This document shows positions 24,818-32,475 of a DNA stretch of 64,000 nt, piece by piece. The notes beneath the pieces were generated by a model that was not told where the DNA came from, searched no databases, and worked only from the letters and a program-made list of their open reading frames with translations. Position numbers and translations under genes: made by a program. Position 1 is the stretch's first letter. Every line of letters begins with the position of its first letter. The DNA is from Pseudomonadota bacterium. GTDB lineage: Bacteria > Pseudomonadota > Gammaproteobacteria > Pseudomonadales > Pseudohongiellaceae. The stretch is from the NCBI GenBank assembly GCA_027623555.1, contig JAQBSZ010000006.1, positions 1-64,000 on the forward strand, read 5' to 3'.

Positions 24818-26800
24818 CTAGATAACGCGCTCATTACCGGCGTCGATGGGTACTTGCGCTCCGGTAGTCTTCGAGAAAGAAGCTCCCGCCAGGACCGCTA
24901 TCGCGGTAGCAACGTCAGCGGATGTTACTTCTTTCTTCAGCACATTAGCTGTCTTGTATTCTTCGACACTCAGCCCATAGTGAGCGGCGCGACTAGCCAG
25001 CACTACATCGGTCCAGATTGCCGTGTCATACACGGCGTTCGGATGCACGGTATTGACCCGAATACCACTCGCTCCCAGTTCCAGCGCTGCCACCCTGGCC
25101 ATCTGTGTGAGTCCTGCCTTCGCTGCGGAGTAGGCGGCAGCACCAGGTCCCGGCGCCGGTACATTCTTCGAAGCAACGATGACCACGGCGGGATCGAAGC
25201 CGTTCTTCAAGTAGGGCAACACAGCGCGCATGACCTTCATATGGGAACCCAGATTCAGCGCCATTGACTGCTCCCAGTTACTATCCTGCATCGATTCAAT
25301 GGCTTGGCTCTCGCTGAAGATGCCGGCGTTGCTCACCAGGATATCGATGCCGCCAAAGGCACTAACGCCTTTTAACAGGGCTGCATTGATCGCGTCGCCA
25401 TCGGTAACGTCACAGAGCACAGGAAGGACCGATTCGTTAAAGGCGGATTGCTCGAATGCTGCCGCGATATCCAGCGCTACCACCACGGCTCCCCGCGCAA
25501 CAAATTCTTCGACGCAGGCCTTGCCGATTCCCGATGCGGCTCCGGTAATGAGCACTACCTTGCCTTCGAATTCTGGCCTGGCAGTTCCAGTTTTCAGTTT
25601 TGCCTGTTCCAGTTCCCAATACTCCACCTCGAACAGATCCTGCCTGGGCAAAGCAGTCCATCCGCCCAGCGCTTCGCCACGTTGAATTGTTGCCAGGGTG
25701 TGAGTGCTAATATCCCGGATAATACCGAGGCGCTTGGAGTTAGCAGCGAAATACAGCATGCCACGGTTTTCCCACACAGCGTAGCGTGGCATGCAATCCA
25801 GTGATTTATGCTCGGGTCCGGCATGTGCGGAAAAATAATCCTGGTAACTCTGTTTGAATTCTCGCAGTCCCGCCAGGGGATAATCACCGAGTATTGCTGC
25901 AAACGCTTTTGTATGAATGGTGTGGTCCGGGGTTAACGGCCCACGGGTAGCCAACTCCCCACAATTCTCCAGGCAGGCAAAGCCTGTGGCGGCTTCCGAG
26001 GCATCGAGGCTCGCTAGTATCGGGCCGCCGAATAGCTTGCCTGCGGCCTGCCGCAAACCACTGAGCTGCAGGGCATCGGCTGCGTTAGTCTGGTAGTCAG
26101 CGCGGGCAGGCGGAGATTGGGCGGTAGCCTGCTGCAAATACGCTTCAGCGCGTGTCACCAACTCGATCATATTGTCATAGCTGGTTTTTGGATCATCATG
26201 GAAGGTGAAGATGCCATGGTGCAGCAGAACGATGCCTTTGATACTGGACCAGTCCAGAGTCCGGGTAGCCTCGGCGACCTGACGGGCAAGAATGAATCCT
26301 GGCATTATATAGGGCAGAATCAGGACATCATCGCCGTAGATCTCTTTAAGCAGGGCTTCACCGTTGGGGGTATTGCTAATGGTTACCACTGCATCGGCAT
26401 GGCTGTGATCGACGTATTTGTGCGGAATCAGCGCATGCAGTATGGCTTCCACCGAAGGCGTCGGAGCACCAGGATCAAGCAGCGCCAGTCTCAGTTGGCG
26501 CATCATTTCGCTATCACTGAGGCTCGGCAGCTGACCCAGTTGCAGCAGATACTTCAATCTTACCGCTGGAAACCCCGGTGCTTCGATGATTCGAAGGTCC
26601 CAGCCCGAGCCTTTTACAAACAGCACTGGCTCAGAATCACCAAACACTGTCTGCACGCTGCCTTTCACAGAAGTATTGCCACCACCGTGCAGGACCAGGT
26701 CTGCATCCTGCCCCAGCAGATTGGAAGAATAGACTCGCAGACCCAGTGTTGATTCTGCTGCGAATCTTTCCGCCGTCGCCTGATTCCATCTATTTTGCAT
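24818..26800 (-). CDS. bifunctional class II aldolase/short-chain dehydrogenase
   Basis: Fusion protein of 660 aa. The N-terminal class II (zinc) aldolase domain, about residues 1-370, has HGGGNTSVK, the metal-site HSHADAV and LLHHGIFTF. The C-terminal SDR domain, from about 415, has ITGAASGIG for NAD(P) and YSAAK as the catalytic Tyr/Lys. The best-known relative is the RhaD-type rhamnulose-1-phosphate aldolase/lactaldehyde dehydrogenase. No rhamnose genes are nearby. Being followed by mtnA suggests that it cleaves a 5-deoxy- or 5-methylthio-ribulose 1-phosphate to DHAP plus an aldehyde, which the SDR then oxidises or reduces. That role is inference; the family assignment is firm. Confidence 0.9.
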   Translation of the reverse strand: MQNRWNQATAERFAAESTLGLRVYSSNLLGQDADLVLHGGGNTSVKGSVQTVFGDSEPVLFVKGSGWDLRIIEAPGFPAVRLKYLLQLGQLPSLSDSEMMRQLRLALLDPGAPTPSVEAILHALIPHKYVDHSHADAVVTISNTPNGEALLKEIYGDDVLILPYIMPGFILARQVAEATRTLDWSSIKGIVLLHHGIFTFHDDPKTSYDNMIELVTRAEAYLQQATAQSPPARADYQTNAADALQLSGLRQAAGKLFGGPILASLDASEAATGFACLENCGELATRGPLTPDHTIHTKAFAAILGDYPLAGLREFKQSYQDYFSAHAGPEHKSLDCMPRYAVWENRGMLYFAANSKRLGIIRDISTHTLATIQRGEALGGWTALPRQDLFEVEYWELEQAKLKTGTARPEFEGKVVLITGAASGIGKACVEEFVARGAVVVALDIAAAFEQSAFNESVLPVLCDVTDGDAINAALLKGVSAFGGIDILVSNAGIFSESQAIESMQDSNWEQSMALNLGSHMKVMRAVLPYLKNGFDPAVVIVASKNVPAPGPGAAAYSAAKAGLTQMARVAALELGASGIRVNTVHPNAVYDTAIWTDVVLASRAAHYGLSVEEYKTANVLKKEVTSADVATAIAVLAGASFSKTTGAQVPIDAGNERVI

Positions 26801-26836
26801 TGATGACTGATCCGTCCTTTATATGCCAGAAACGAA

Positions 26837-26864
26837 AAACGCACCATCTTGCGATGATGCGTTT
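26837..26864. terminator. intrinsic terminator after exbD
   Basis: 12-bp stem (26837-26848 with 26853-26864, one mismatch that is a G-U wobble in the minus-strand RNA) and a 4-nt loop, followed on the minus strand by a T run. It lies between exbD (ends 26889) and the aldolase start (26800) and separates the two transcripts. A T run on the plus side makes it potentially bidirectional. Confidence 0.85.
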
Positions 26865-26888
26865 CTTTTTACTGGCGAATTTTAACGA

Positions 26889-27308
26889 CTATCTAGGTTC
26901 GACGATCGAAATACTCGCCATACCGGCTTGTCGTGAAGCATCCATGATCATAACCAGGGCTGACACATCCGAATCATGATCTGGTTGAATAATTACCGAG
27001 GCCGCTGGATTTTCAGCCTTTAGCCGATCGATATTGGCACGAATCTGAGTGGCGATAACGGGCCGGGGATTACCATTCAAAATAATTTCGTTGTTCGGGC
27101 CTATCTCGAAAAGGATATTCTTTTTCTCGTCATCTTCCGGTGGCGGCTCATTTTCATTGTTATCACTGCTGGCCGCACTGATAGACGTCTCTGAAAGGAA
27201 AGTAGCGGTAACGACGAAGAAAATTAACAGGATAAATACCACATCAAGCATCGGTGTCAAATCGATCTTGGCATCATCTACTGATTTTCGACCTGCGATT
27301 TTTTTCAT
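26889..27308 (-). CDS. exbD: ExbD/TolR-family biopolymer transport protein
   Basis: Inner-membrane protein of 139 aa with one N-terminal helix and a periplasmic domain, as in ExbD/TolR. DLTPMLDVVFILLIFFVV carries the essential membrane Asp (Asp22), which couples proton flow to TonB or Tol work together with an ExbB/TolQ partner. The linker is unusually acidic and Asn-rich (SSDNNENEPPPEDDEKKN). It is an orphan: no exbB, tolQ or tonB is adjacent, and it is bracketed by terminators at 26837-26864 and 27414-27456. It must therefore work with a partner encoded elsewhere. Confidence 0.9.
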   Translation of the reverse strand: MKKIAGRKSVDDAKIDLTPMLDVVFILLIFFVVTATFLSETSISAASSDNNENEPPPEDDEKKNILFEIGPNNEIILNGNPRPVIATQIRANIDRLKAENPAASVIIQPDHDSDVSALVMIMDASRQAGMASISIVEPR

Positions 27309-27413
27309 GATTCTACCTTTGGTAACACCTTAAAACGCGCAAATTATGTACAGGAGCCAAAGTATATCAGCGATCGTGTCAGAAGCAACAGCCTGGCTAA
27401 GGCCTTGTTGAGA

Positions 27414-27456
27414 CAGCAAAAAGAAGGGAGGTCGGAGACCTCCCTTCTTTTTGCTG
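27414..27456. terminator. strong bidirectional terminator after the tetR gene
   Basis: Perfect 20-bp stem (27414-27433 paired with 27437-27456) around a 3-nt GGA loop, with A-rich and T-rich outer arms. It follows the TetR gene (minus, ends 27513) and isolates it from exbD. Confidence 0.93.
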
Positions 27457-27512
27457 CGATTATTCCTGGCAGCTTATCCCCACATAATTTGTGGGCAATT
27501 TTCAAGTCCTGA

Positions 27513-28100
27513 CTACTTCTTCAACGAGGCGATATTGTAGTTGATCAGCTCCTTGAGCTGCTTGCTATTCTTGCCATCGCGGGAATTTACGCGAATCCCA
27601 TGCAGGGCATTTAACAGTACATCGGCGGCAAATTCGACGCTAACACCTTTCTTTAGTTTGCCCTTTTTCTGGGCTTCCTTGAGTCGCGCGAGCAGGGCCT
27701 TGCGAAGGGATGCCCATGAAGAACGCACAACTTTCTTCATGTCTTTATCGTAGTTAATACTTTCACACAGAGAGTTCACCAACAGGCAACCCATGCTGCG
27801 ATGCTTATTTGAAACGTTGACTACCGCTTCATCGAAATACGCACTAATTGCATCCCAGGGAGCAAGTTTTTCATTCTTAAGTGAACTGGCGATTTGCTTG
27901 TCCACAAGCTTGTTATATTGATCGACACAGGATTTGAAGAATGTGTCTTTATCGCCAAATGAATTATAAAGTGTGCCTCGGTTTATACCCGTGCAGTCTA
28001 ATAGTTTCTGGACCGAGCTTGCTTCGTATCCTTCTCTCCAGAACTGCTCCATTGCGTTTGTTAAAACTTTGTTTTCATCGAATTCTACTGGTCGTGCCAT
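27513..28100 (-). CDS. TetR-family transcriptional regulator
   Basis: DNA-binding repressor of about 195 aa. The start at 28100 (MARPVEFDENKVL) is the usual start of this subgroup; the frame open to 28118 adds six unlike residues. The helix-turn-helix is SVQKLLDCTGINRGTLYNSFGDKDTFF. The ligand domain has MGCLLVNSLCESI, which resembles the GCLxVN motif of NemR-type regulators, and several Cys residues (in LLDCTG, KSCVDQY, GCLLV, LCESI) could sense electrophiles. That is inference. A palindromic operator lies about 50 bp upstream, suggesting autorepression. Monocistronic with a strong terminator. No adjacent reductase gene marks a target. Confidence 0.9.
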   Translation of the reverse strand: MARPVEFDENKVLTNAMEQFWREGYEASSVQKLLDCTGINRGTLYNSFGDKDTFFKSCVDQYNKLVDKQIASSLKNEKLAPWDAISAYFDEAVVNVSNKHRSMGCLLVNSLCESINYDKDMKKVVRSSWASLRKALLARLKEAQKKGKLKKGVSVEFAADVLLNALHGIRVNSRDGKNSKQLKELINYNIASLKK

Positions 28101-28150
28101 AATGCTACTCAATACCATAAAATGTTGTTACAAGAAAAATCCAAATAAAA

Positions 28151-28169
28151 TTCACTGCCAGGCAGTGAA
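28151..28169. promoter_or_regulatory. candidate TetR operator
   Basis: Inverted repeat TTCACTGCC-A-GGCAGTGAA: 9-bp arms, perfect, around a single central base. It lies 50 bp upstream of the tetR start in the promoter region, with no T run after it on either strand. That placement and symmetry fit the regulator's own operator rather than a terminator. Confidence 0.75.
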
Positions 28170-28398
28170 GATTAGACCCCCAATTTTTTGCGGCCGCTAT
28201 TGTATTACAGGCGAATCGGATTTACATCTACAAAGCGGACAATTTCTGCTAATTGAATGGAAATTCCATTAACCAGACGGGAGCTGGGCATTAATTGATC
28301 AAAATTTGACCAATTCTGCTCCGCTCAAGCCTGTCCATCGCTCACGATTGTAACGACCAGGCCAATTATCATTCCGTTACGCATACAAACCATCCTCG

Positions 28399-29082
28399 TT
28401 AGCCACGTATTACCGTAACGACAAATCCAATAATTCCTCCAAACACAACTCCCCATACCACCAGCCAGCCCAGGTGCTTGTGAATCATCTCCTGGATAAT
28501 CTCTTTCACCATCTGCGGAGTCATCTGGTCAAGGCGTTGGTCGATCAGGTTTTCCAACTTGGCCCGAATCGCTGCATCGTCCAGGGCTGTCTTGAGAGCC
28601 CCCTGAAGCTGATCCTGGAAATCGGATTCTGCAAAGTGTTCTTTGAAATATTCACGCATCTTCCCTACAAATGGTGCTTTCAGGGGATTTAGCGCATCTC
28701 TGCCTCCCAGCATGCCCAGCATGCCGCTGAAGGACGACGTCATGATGATATCCAACAGAGATTCGAACGCCCGGTCGAGGTCCAGGTCATCTATGGCTTG
28801 TTTCAGGGAATTACTGAGTTTTTCCGAAGTTTCCCCTGCACCATGAAAAAATGCTTCCAGATCAGCATTGTTGAAGAACTGCTCCATGATCATTTTCCTG
28901 ATGCCGATCTTGAATTCTTCAAATCTTAAGGGAATCACACCGGAGCCGTAGAGTAGCGGCACCCGTTCGAACAGCATGTGCACTGCCAGCCAATTGGTAA
29001 TTCCACCGGAAAGTGCGAATAAGCCGGTATTCAATACCAAGACTTTATAAGAGCCGGTCATGAAAATACCGAGCACAATCAA
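28399..29082 (-). CDS. DUF445 family membrane protein
   Basis: Inner-membrane protein of the DUF445/YheB-like family, at least 227 aa. Two hydrophobic N-terminal segments contain the family motif NTGLFALSGGITNWLAVHMLFE and YGSGVIPLRFEEFK. A long cytoplasmic or periplasmic middle follows, and a C-terminal helix (WLVVWGVVFGGIIGFVV). The reported start is a TTG at 29082 that would cut into the first helix. The conserved N-terminus NKSLVSNLLAAGL continues in frame upstream to an ATC at 29121-29119, preceded by GGAG at a proper distance, so a non-standard ATC start is possible. Function of the family is unknown. It lies downstream of the nit gene and its tandem repeats on the same strand. Confidence 0.82.
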   Translation of the reverse strand: MIVLGIFMTGSYKVLVLNTGLFALSGGITNWLAVHMLFERVPLLYGSGVIPLRFEEFKIGIRKMIMEQFFNNADLEAFFHGAGETSEKLSNSLKQAIDDLDLDRAFESLLDIIMTSSFSGMLGMLGGRDALNPLKAPFVGKMREYFKEHFAESDFQDQLQGALKTALDDAAIRAKLENLIDQRLDQMTPQMVKEIIQEMIHKHLGWLVVWGVVFGGIIGFVVTVIRG

Positions 29083-29392
29083 TCCGGCGGCAAGGAGATT
29101 ACTAACGAGACTCTTATTGATTGCTGAACTCCGACTACACTTCTACAGAGGCTGCATCATAAATGAACATTATTCAGTGGAGCAAGTCGACTACTTACCT
29201 CTTCCGCTGCTCGGCGAACGGCATTTTTGCTCGGATTTTATTAAGATATTCGAGATCTATCTCGGCTGCCCTTCGCTTGAGCAGATAGGCCACTTACATC
29301 TTCCGCTGCTCGGCGATCGGCATCTGTGCCCGGATTTTCTTAAGGTGTTCAAGATCTACTTCTGCCTCCCTTCGCTTGGGCAGATAGGCCAC
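29083..29392. other. 310-bp spacer between nit and the DUF445 gene
   Basis: It contains the likely true 5' end of the DUF445 gene (to about 29121), some 70 bp with no visible feature, and two extra copies of the 99-bp repeat derived from the nit 3' end (about 29193-29392). A plus-strand frame across the repeat shows a 33-residue periodicity only because the repeat unit is a multiple of three; it is not a credible gene. Confidence 0.7.
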
Positions 29393-29489
29393 TTACATCT
29401 TCCGCTGCTCGGCGATCGGCATTTTTGCTCGGATTTTATTAAGGTAATCGAGATCTATCTCAGCCAGAGCGATCCCCTCGCCTTTATCG
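29193..29489. repeat. three tandem 99-bp repeats covering the nit 3' end
   Basis: The marker CTTCCGCTGC recurs at 29201, 29300 and 29399, exactly 99 bp (33 codons) apart, within long similar units. The rightmost copy is the last part of the nit gene, including its stop. The other two lie downstream, in the same frame, each with its own TAA at the same place. Copies differ by scattered substitutions, so the duplication is not recent or has been mixed with related sequence. Confidence 0.93.
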
Positions 29490-30232
29490 ATCTGAGACAA
29501 GATCGATCCCCATGGATCAATAACCATCGAATGACCCCAGGTTTCCCGTTTCTCGTTGTGCCGGCCTCCCTGCGCAGCGGCGATGACATAACACTGGTTC
29601 TCTATCGCTCTGGCCCTGAGCAAAGTTTCCCAATGCGCTTCTCCAGTGACTGCCGTAAAGGCTGCAGGTACCGTTACGATTTCCACTCCCCGACTGAAGA
29701 GCTCACGGTAGAATTCAGGGAAACGAATGTCGTAGCAGACACTCAGCCCGAGATGCCCCAGGGGAGTATTGAGAGTGACAATATCGGTGCCGGCTTCATA
29801 GCTGCGTGACTCGGAATAGCGCGCCTGCCTGTCATCGATTCTTACATCGAACAGGTGCATCTTGTCATAGCGGGCAATCTGGACTCCGCAATCATCGAAT
29901 ACCAGGCAAGCCGGCCTGACTCGATCGTCTTCAATAGCTTCTCCGCGTTCATTTGCCGAATTCCGTGGCCTGGTTAGCAGGGGGATAGTGCCACCGACCA
30001 GGATCAGCTGCCGGTCACGGGCTTGCTGGGCCAGGAAATCCTGGATCTTGCCGGAACCCTCGACTTCGCCGTACCCGCGCATAGGTCCTCCTTCGAGAAC
30101 GGCGAATACCTCCGGCAGCAGGACCAGTTCGGCGCCTTGCTCTGCTGCGGAGCCGATGAGCCGGCTGGCCGCTGCAAGATTCTCGTCAACATCGCCAGTA
30201 CTCACCATCTGGATTGCAGCTACTTTACTCAC
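29393..30232 (-). CDS. carbon-nitrogen hydrolase, Nit family
   Basis: Nitrilase-superfamily amidase of 279 aa. The Glu-Lys-Cys triad is Glu41 (LLPEVF), Lys124 (YDKMHLFDV) and Cys166 (SVCYDIRFPE). The pattern matches the Nit1/Nit2 group, which hydrolyses deaminated glutathione or omega-amides, and is the type usually found next to yhdP in gammaproteobacteria. Here yhdP lies 11 kb away and the usual tldD does not follow. The last 33 codons are repeated twice more beyond the stop. Cytoplasmic. Confidence 0.9.
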   Translation of the reverse strand: MSKVAAIQMVSTGDVDENLAAASRLIGSAAEQGAELVLLPEVFAVLEGGPMRGYGEVEGSGKIQDFLAQQARDRQLILVGGTIPLLTRPRNSANERGEAIEDDRVRPACLVFDDCGVQIARYDKMHLFDVRIDDRQARYSESRSYEAGTDIVTLNTPLGHLGLSVCYDIRFPEFYRELFSRGVEIVTVPAAFTAVTGEAHWETLLRARAIENQCYVIAAAQGGRHNEKRETWGHSMVIDPWGSILSQIDKGEGIALAEIDLDYLNKIRAKMPIAEQRKM

Positions 30233-30273
30233 TTTTCCCTTCTTCTGTGTTGTGCATGTACGTTGAGGACCAG

Positions 30274-31581
30274 TTACCGGGACTTGATGACCTTGCCTCC
30301 TTTAATAACCGTGGTGACATTCTCGAGTTCGGTTATGTCATCCAGCGGGCTGCCCCCGGTGGCAATGATGTCAGCCAGCTTGCCTGCCTCGAGAGTGCCA
30401 ATGGTTGCTGATTGCGACAGCAAGGTAGACGCCCCGATTGTGGCAGCGTGGATCGCATCCATTTCCGAAAATCCCGCCTGTACCATGAAACGAAATTCCT
30501 GGCCGTTCAGCCCATGCGGGGTAACTGCCGAGTCAGTACCGAAGGCTATATTCACTCCCGCCTGATAAGCACGCCCGATATTGGTGGCAGCGGCAGCACC
30601 AGCGGCATAGGCCTTCTCCTTGATAGCGTCGGTAAAGAAGGGATTACCCTCCATGGACTCCGGCAACTTGATTCCAGGTAATAGGGTCGGCACCAGATAG
30701 GCGCCAGTCTGCTTGAACAATGCGATTGACTCATCATCCAGGTAGGTGCCGTGGTCGATACTGTCTACTCCTGCCCTCAATGCGGCGTTGATCCCGTCGG
30801 CACCGTGTGCATGCGCAGCAACTTTGATTCCCAGGTTATGGGCAGTAGCGACAATCTCCTGCATCTCATCGTCAGTCATCTGCTTACCAAGACCTGTGGA
30901 CGTATCAGAGAGCACTCCGCCGGTAGCGGTAATCTTTATCCAGTCTGCACCGAACTTGATTGCCTGTCGCGTAGCCGCACGGCACTCGATAGGACCATCA
31001 CATATCGTCTCTGGGGTCCATAATTCCAGCAGTTCAGGTTTATAACCATCCACATCCCCGTGCCCGCCAGTTGCAGCCAGCGCACTGCCGGCAGCGAAGA
31101 TCGTCGGCCCGTCAATAAGGCCCTGGTTGATGGCTTCACGCAGTGCATAGATCGCTTCAGGCTCAGCTCCTAAATCTCTAACCGTAGTAAACCCGGAATC
31201 GAGTGTTATTCCTGCATAGTAGACGCCTCGCATGGCTTCCATGGAAGTCGTGATATAAAGAGCATCGTTGCGACTCTGAGGCGTGATTTCACTAAGCAGA
31301 TGCACATGACTATCGATCAGACCAGGCAGTACAAACTGATCCGATAAATCCAACAGTCGCACGTCACCGGCTAGCGACGCAGGATCGACATACCCGTCAA
31401 CTACTGCATCGATACGACTGCCGCGCACAATAATGGACTGTTGCCGAACCGGAGCCTCGCCGGGAACCGCCAACAGGTTGCCCGCATGAATCAGCAGCGT
31501 TTGTTGATTTTCTTCAGCCGCGAAGCTTGTAGCATCGAGCATCATCAGTGTCGCAAGAATGGCTCTTTTAAGACGGTTCAC
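30274..31581 (-). CDS. exported metal-dependent amidohydrolase
   Basis: Amidohydrolase-superfamily enzyme (435 aa) of the imidazolonepropionase/Xaa-Pro dipeptidase-like group. A signal peptide is present (MNRLKRAILATLMML, cleavage near SFAAE). Metal ligands: HVH in LIDSHVHLLSE, the Lys of DWIKITATGG that is carboxylated in this family, His in VAAHAHGADG and SIDHGTYLD, and Asp in AFGTDSAV. GKLADIIATGG closes the protein. It is periplasmic and probably cuts amide bonds in dipeptides or cyclic amides. Same strand as nit with a 41-bp gap, so possibly co-transcribed. Confidence 0.9.
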   Translation of the reverse strand: MNRLKRAILATLMMLDATSFAAEENQQTLLIHAGNLLAVPGEAPVRQQSIIVRGSRIDAVVDGYVDPASLAGDVRLLDLSDQFVLPGLIDSHVHLLSEITPQSRNDALYITTSMEAMRGVYYAGITLDSGFTTVRDLGAEPEAIYALREAINQGLIDGPTIFAAGSALAATGGHGDVDGYKPELLELWTPETICDGPIECRAATRQAIKFGADWIKITATGGVLSDTSTGLGKQMTDDEMQEIVATAHNLGIKVAAHAHGADGINAALRAGVDSIDHGTYLDDESIALFKQTGAYLVPTLLPGIKLPESMEGNPFFTDAIKEKAYAAGAAAATNIGRAYQAGVNIAFGTDSAVTPHGLNGQEFRFMVQAGFSEMDAIHAATIGASTLLSQSATIGTLEAGKLADIIATGGSPLDDITELENVTTVIKGGKVIKSR

Positions 31582-31619
31582 TCACTTCTCCCTCAAAATA
31601 GCGGCAGTAATTTACCTAT

Positions 31620-32468
31620 TTATGTATTTGAATCTTTGTTGATTATCTGTACTGGAAAAGGATCGGTCTGGCAGCCCACGTAGAGCGTCCGATGAGGAAA
31701 TGGAATCTCAATTCCTTCCTCATCGAAACTTAGCTTGATCCTTTCCGGCAAGTCATTGCGCAATGCAAGATAGTTCGAACGTTCTGCCCACACAGAAAAC
31801 TGCAGATCGAGGGATGAATCGCCAAAGCCCTGGAAAATCACCAGCGGTACCGGCTGATCGAGGCACAATGGTTATGCATCTGCAACTTTCATTAATAATT
31901 CTCGTACTCTGGATATATCTTCCTTGTAGGCAATACCAATTTGCAAATCCAGGCGTCGAATTGGGAAATGTGAAAAATTGGTAATATTGCTTTTTATCAG
32001 AGTTTCATTGGGAACTCTCACATAAACATTATCGTATTGGCGCAGCTTTACCGACAACAGGTCTATAGATAGCACTTCACCAGTGATATCGCCGATTTTG
32101 ATTACATCTCCCAGCTTGAAAGACTTCTCGGCGACAAGAAAAACACCGCTGATCAAATTAGACGCTGAAGTTTGAGACGCAAATCCCACAGCTATAGACA
32201 ATATTCCTGCCGCGCCAAGGATGACACTGAGACTGAATCCGAGTTCTCGAAGCGCGGCCATAACAATTATCAAGGTAAGGGCATAGAAGCTGAACCGACG
32301 CAGCACGGTGGCCGTATTGATGCCCATTACACCTTCCATCGCATGGTACAAGGCACGTGTCAAAAGCCGGGCAAGAAACAAGCCAATTACCAGAATAAAA
32401 ATCGCTCGCATCCACTGCTGGACTGCGTCCACCATGAGAATTTCTGAAACTGTTTGCGTTTCTTCCAT
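31620..32468 (-). pseudogene. small-conductance mechanosensitive channel gene interrupted by an in-frame stop
   Basis: MscS-type channel, apparently broken. Codons 1-198 encode three hydrophobic segments, the pore helix and beta domain (LGAAGILSIAVGFASQTS, FLVAEKSFKLGDVIKIGD, VRVPNETLIKSNITNFS) and stop at a TAA (31874-31872) after VADA. The very next codons continue in the same frame with PLCLDQPVPLVIFQGFGDSSLDLQFSVWA, the normal MscS C-terminal domain, to 31620. No frameshift is involved: one nonsense codon within an otherwise intact reading frame of about 282 codons. A sequencing error, recent inactivation, or production of a truncated channel are all possible. The gene directly upstream (from 33285) ends 7 bp before this start. 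Confidence 0.88.
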
Positions 32469-32475
32469 CGATAAT

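Noticed and set aside
24818-26800. Rhamnose catabolism gene rhaD
   Set aside because: No rhamnose isomerase, kinase, transporter or regulator is nearby; the mtnA neighbour suggests another substrate, so the symbol was withheld.
29193-29489. CRISPR or att-site interpretation of the 99-bp repeats
   Set aside because: Units are contiguous without spacers and one unit is the coding end of nit. No integrase or phage gene is in the window.
29060-29809. Plus-strand frame encoding a 33-residue repeat protein of 249 aa
   Set aside because: It is antisense to nit and the tandem repeat. The periodicity comes from the 99-bp DNA repeat, and the nit frame has clear catalytic motifs.
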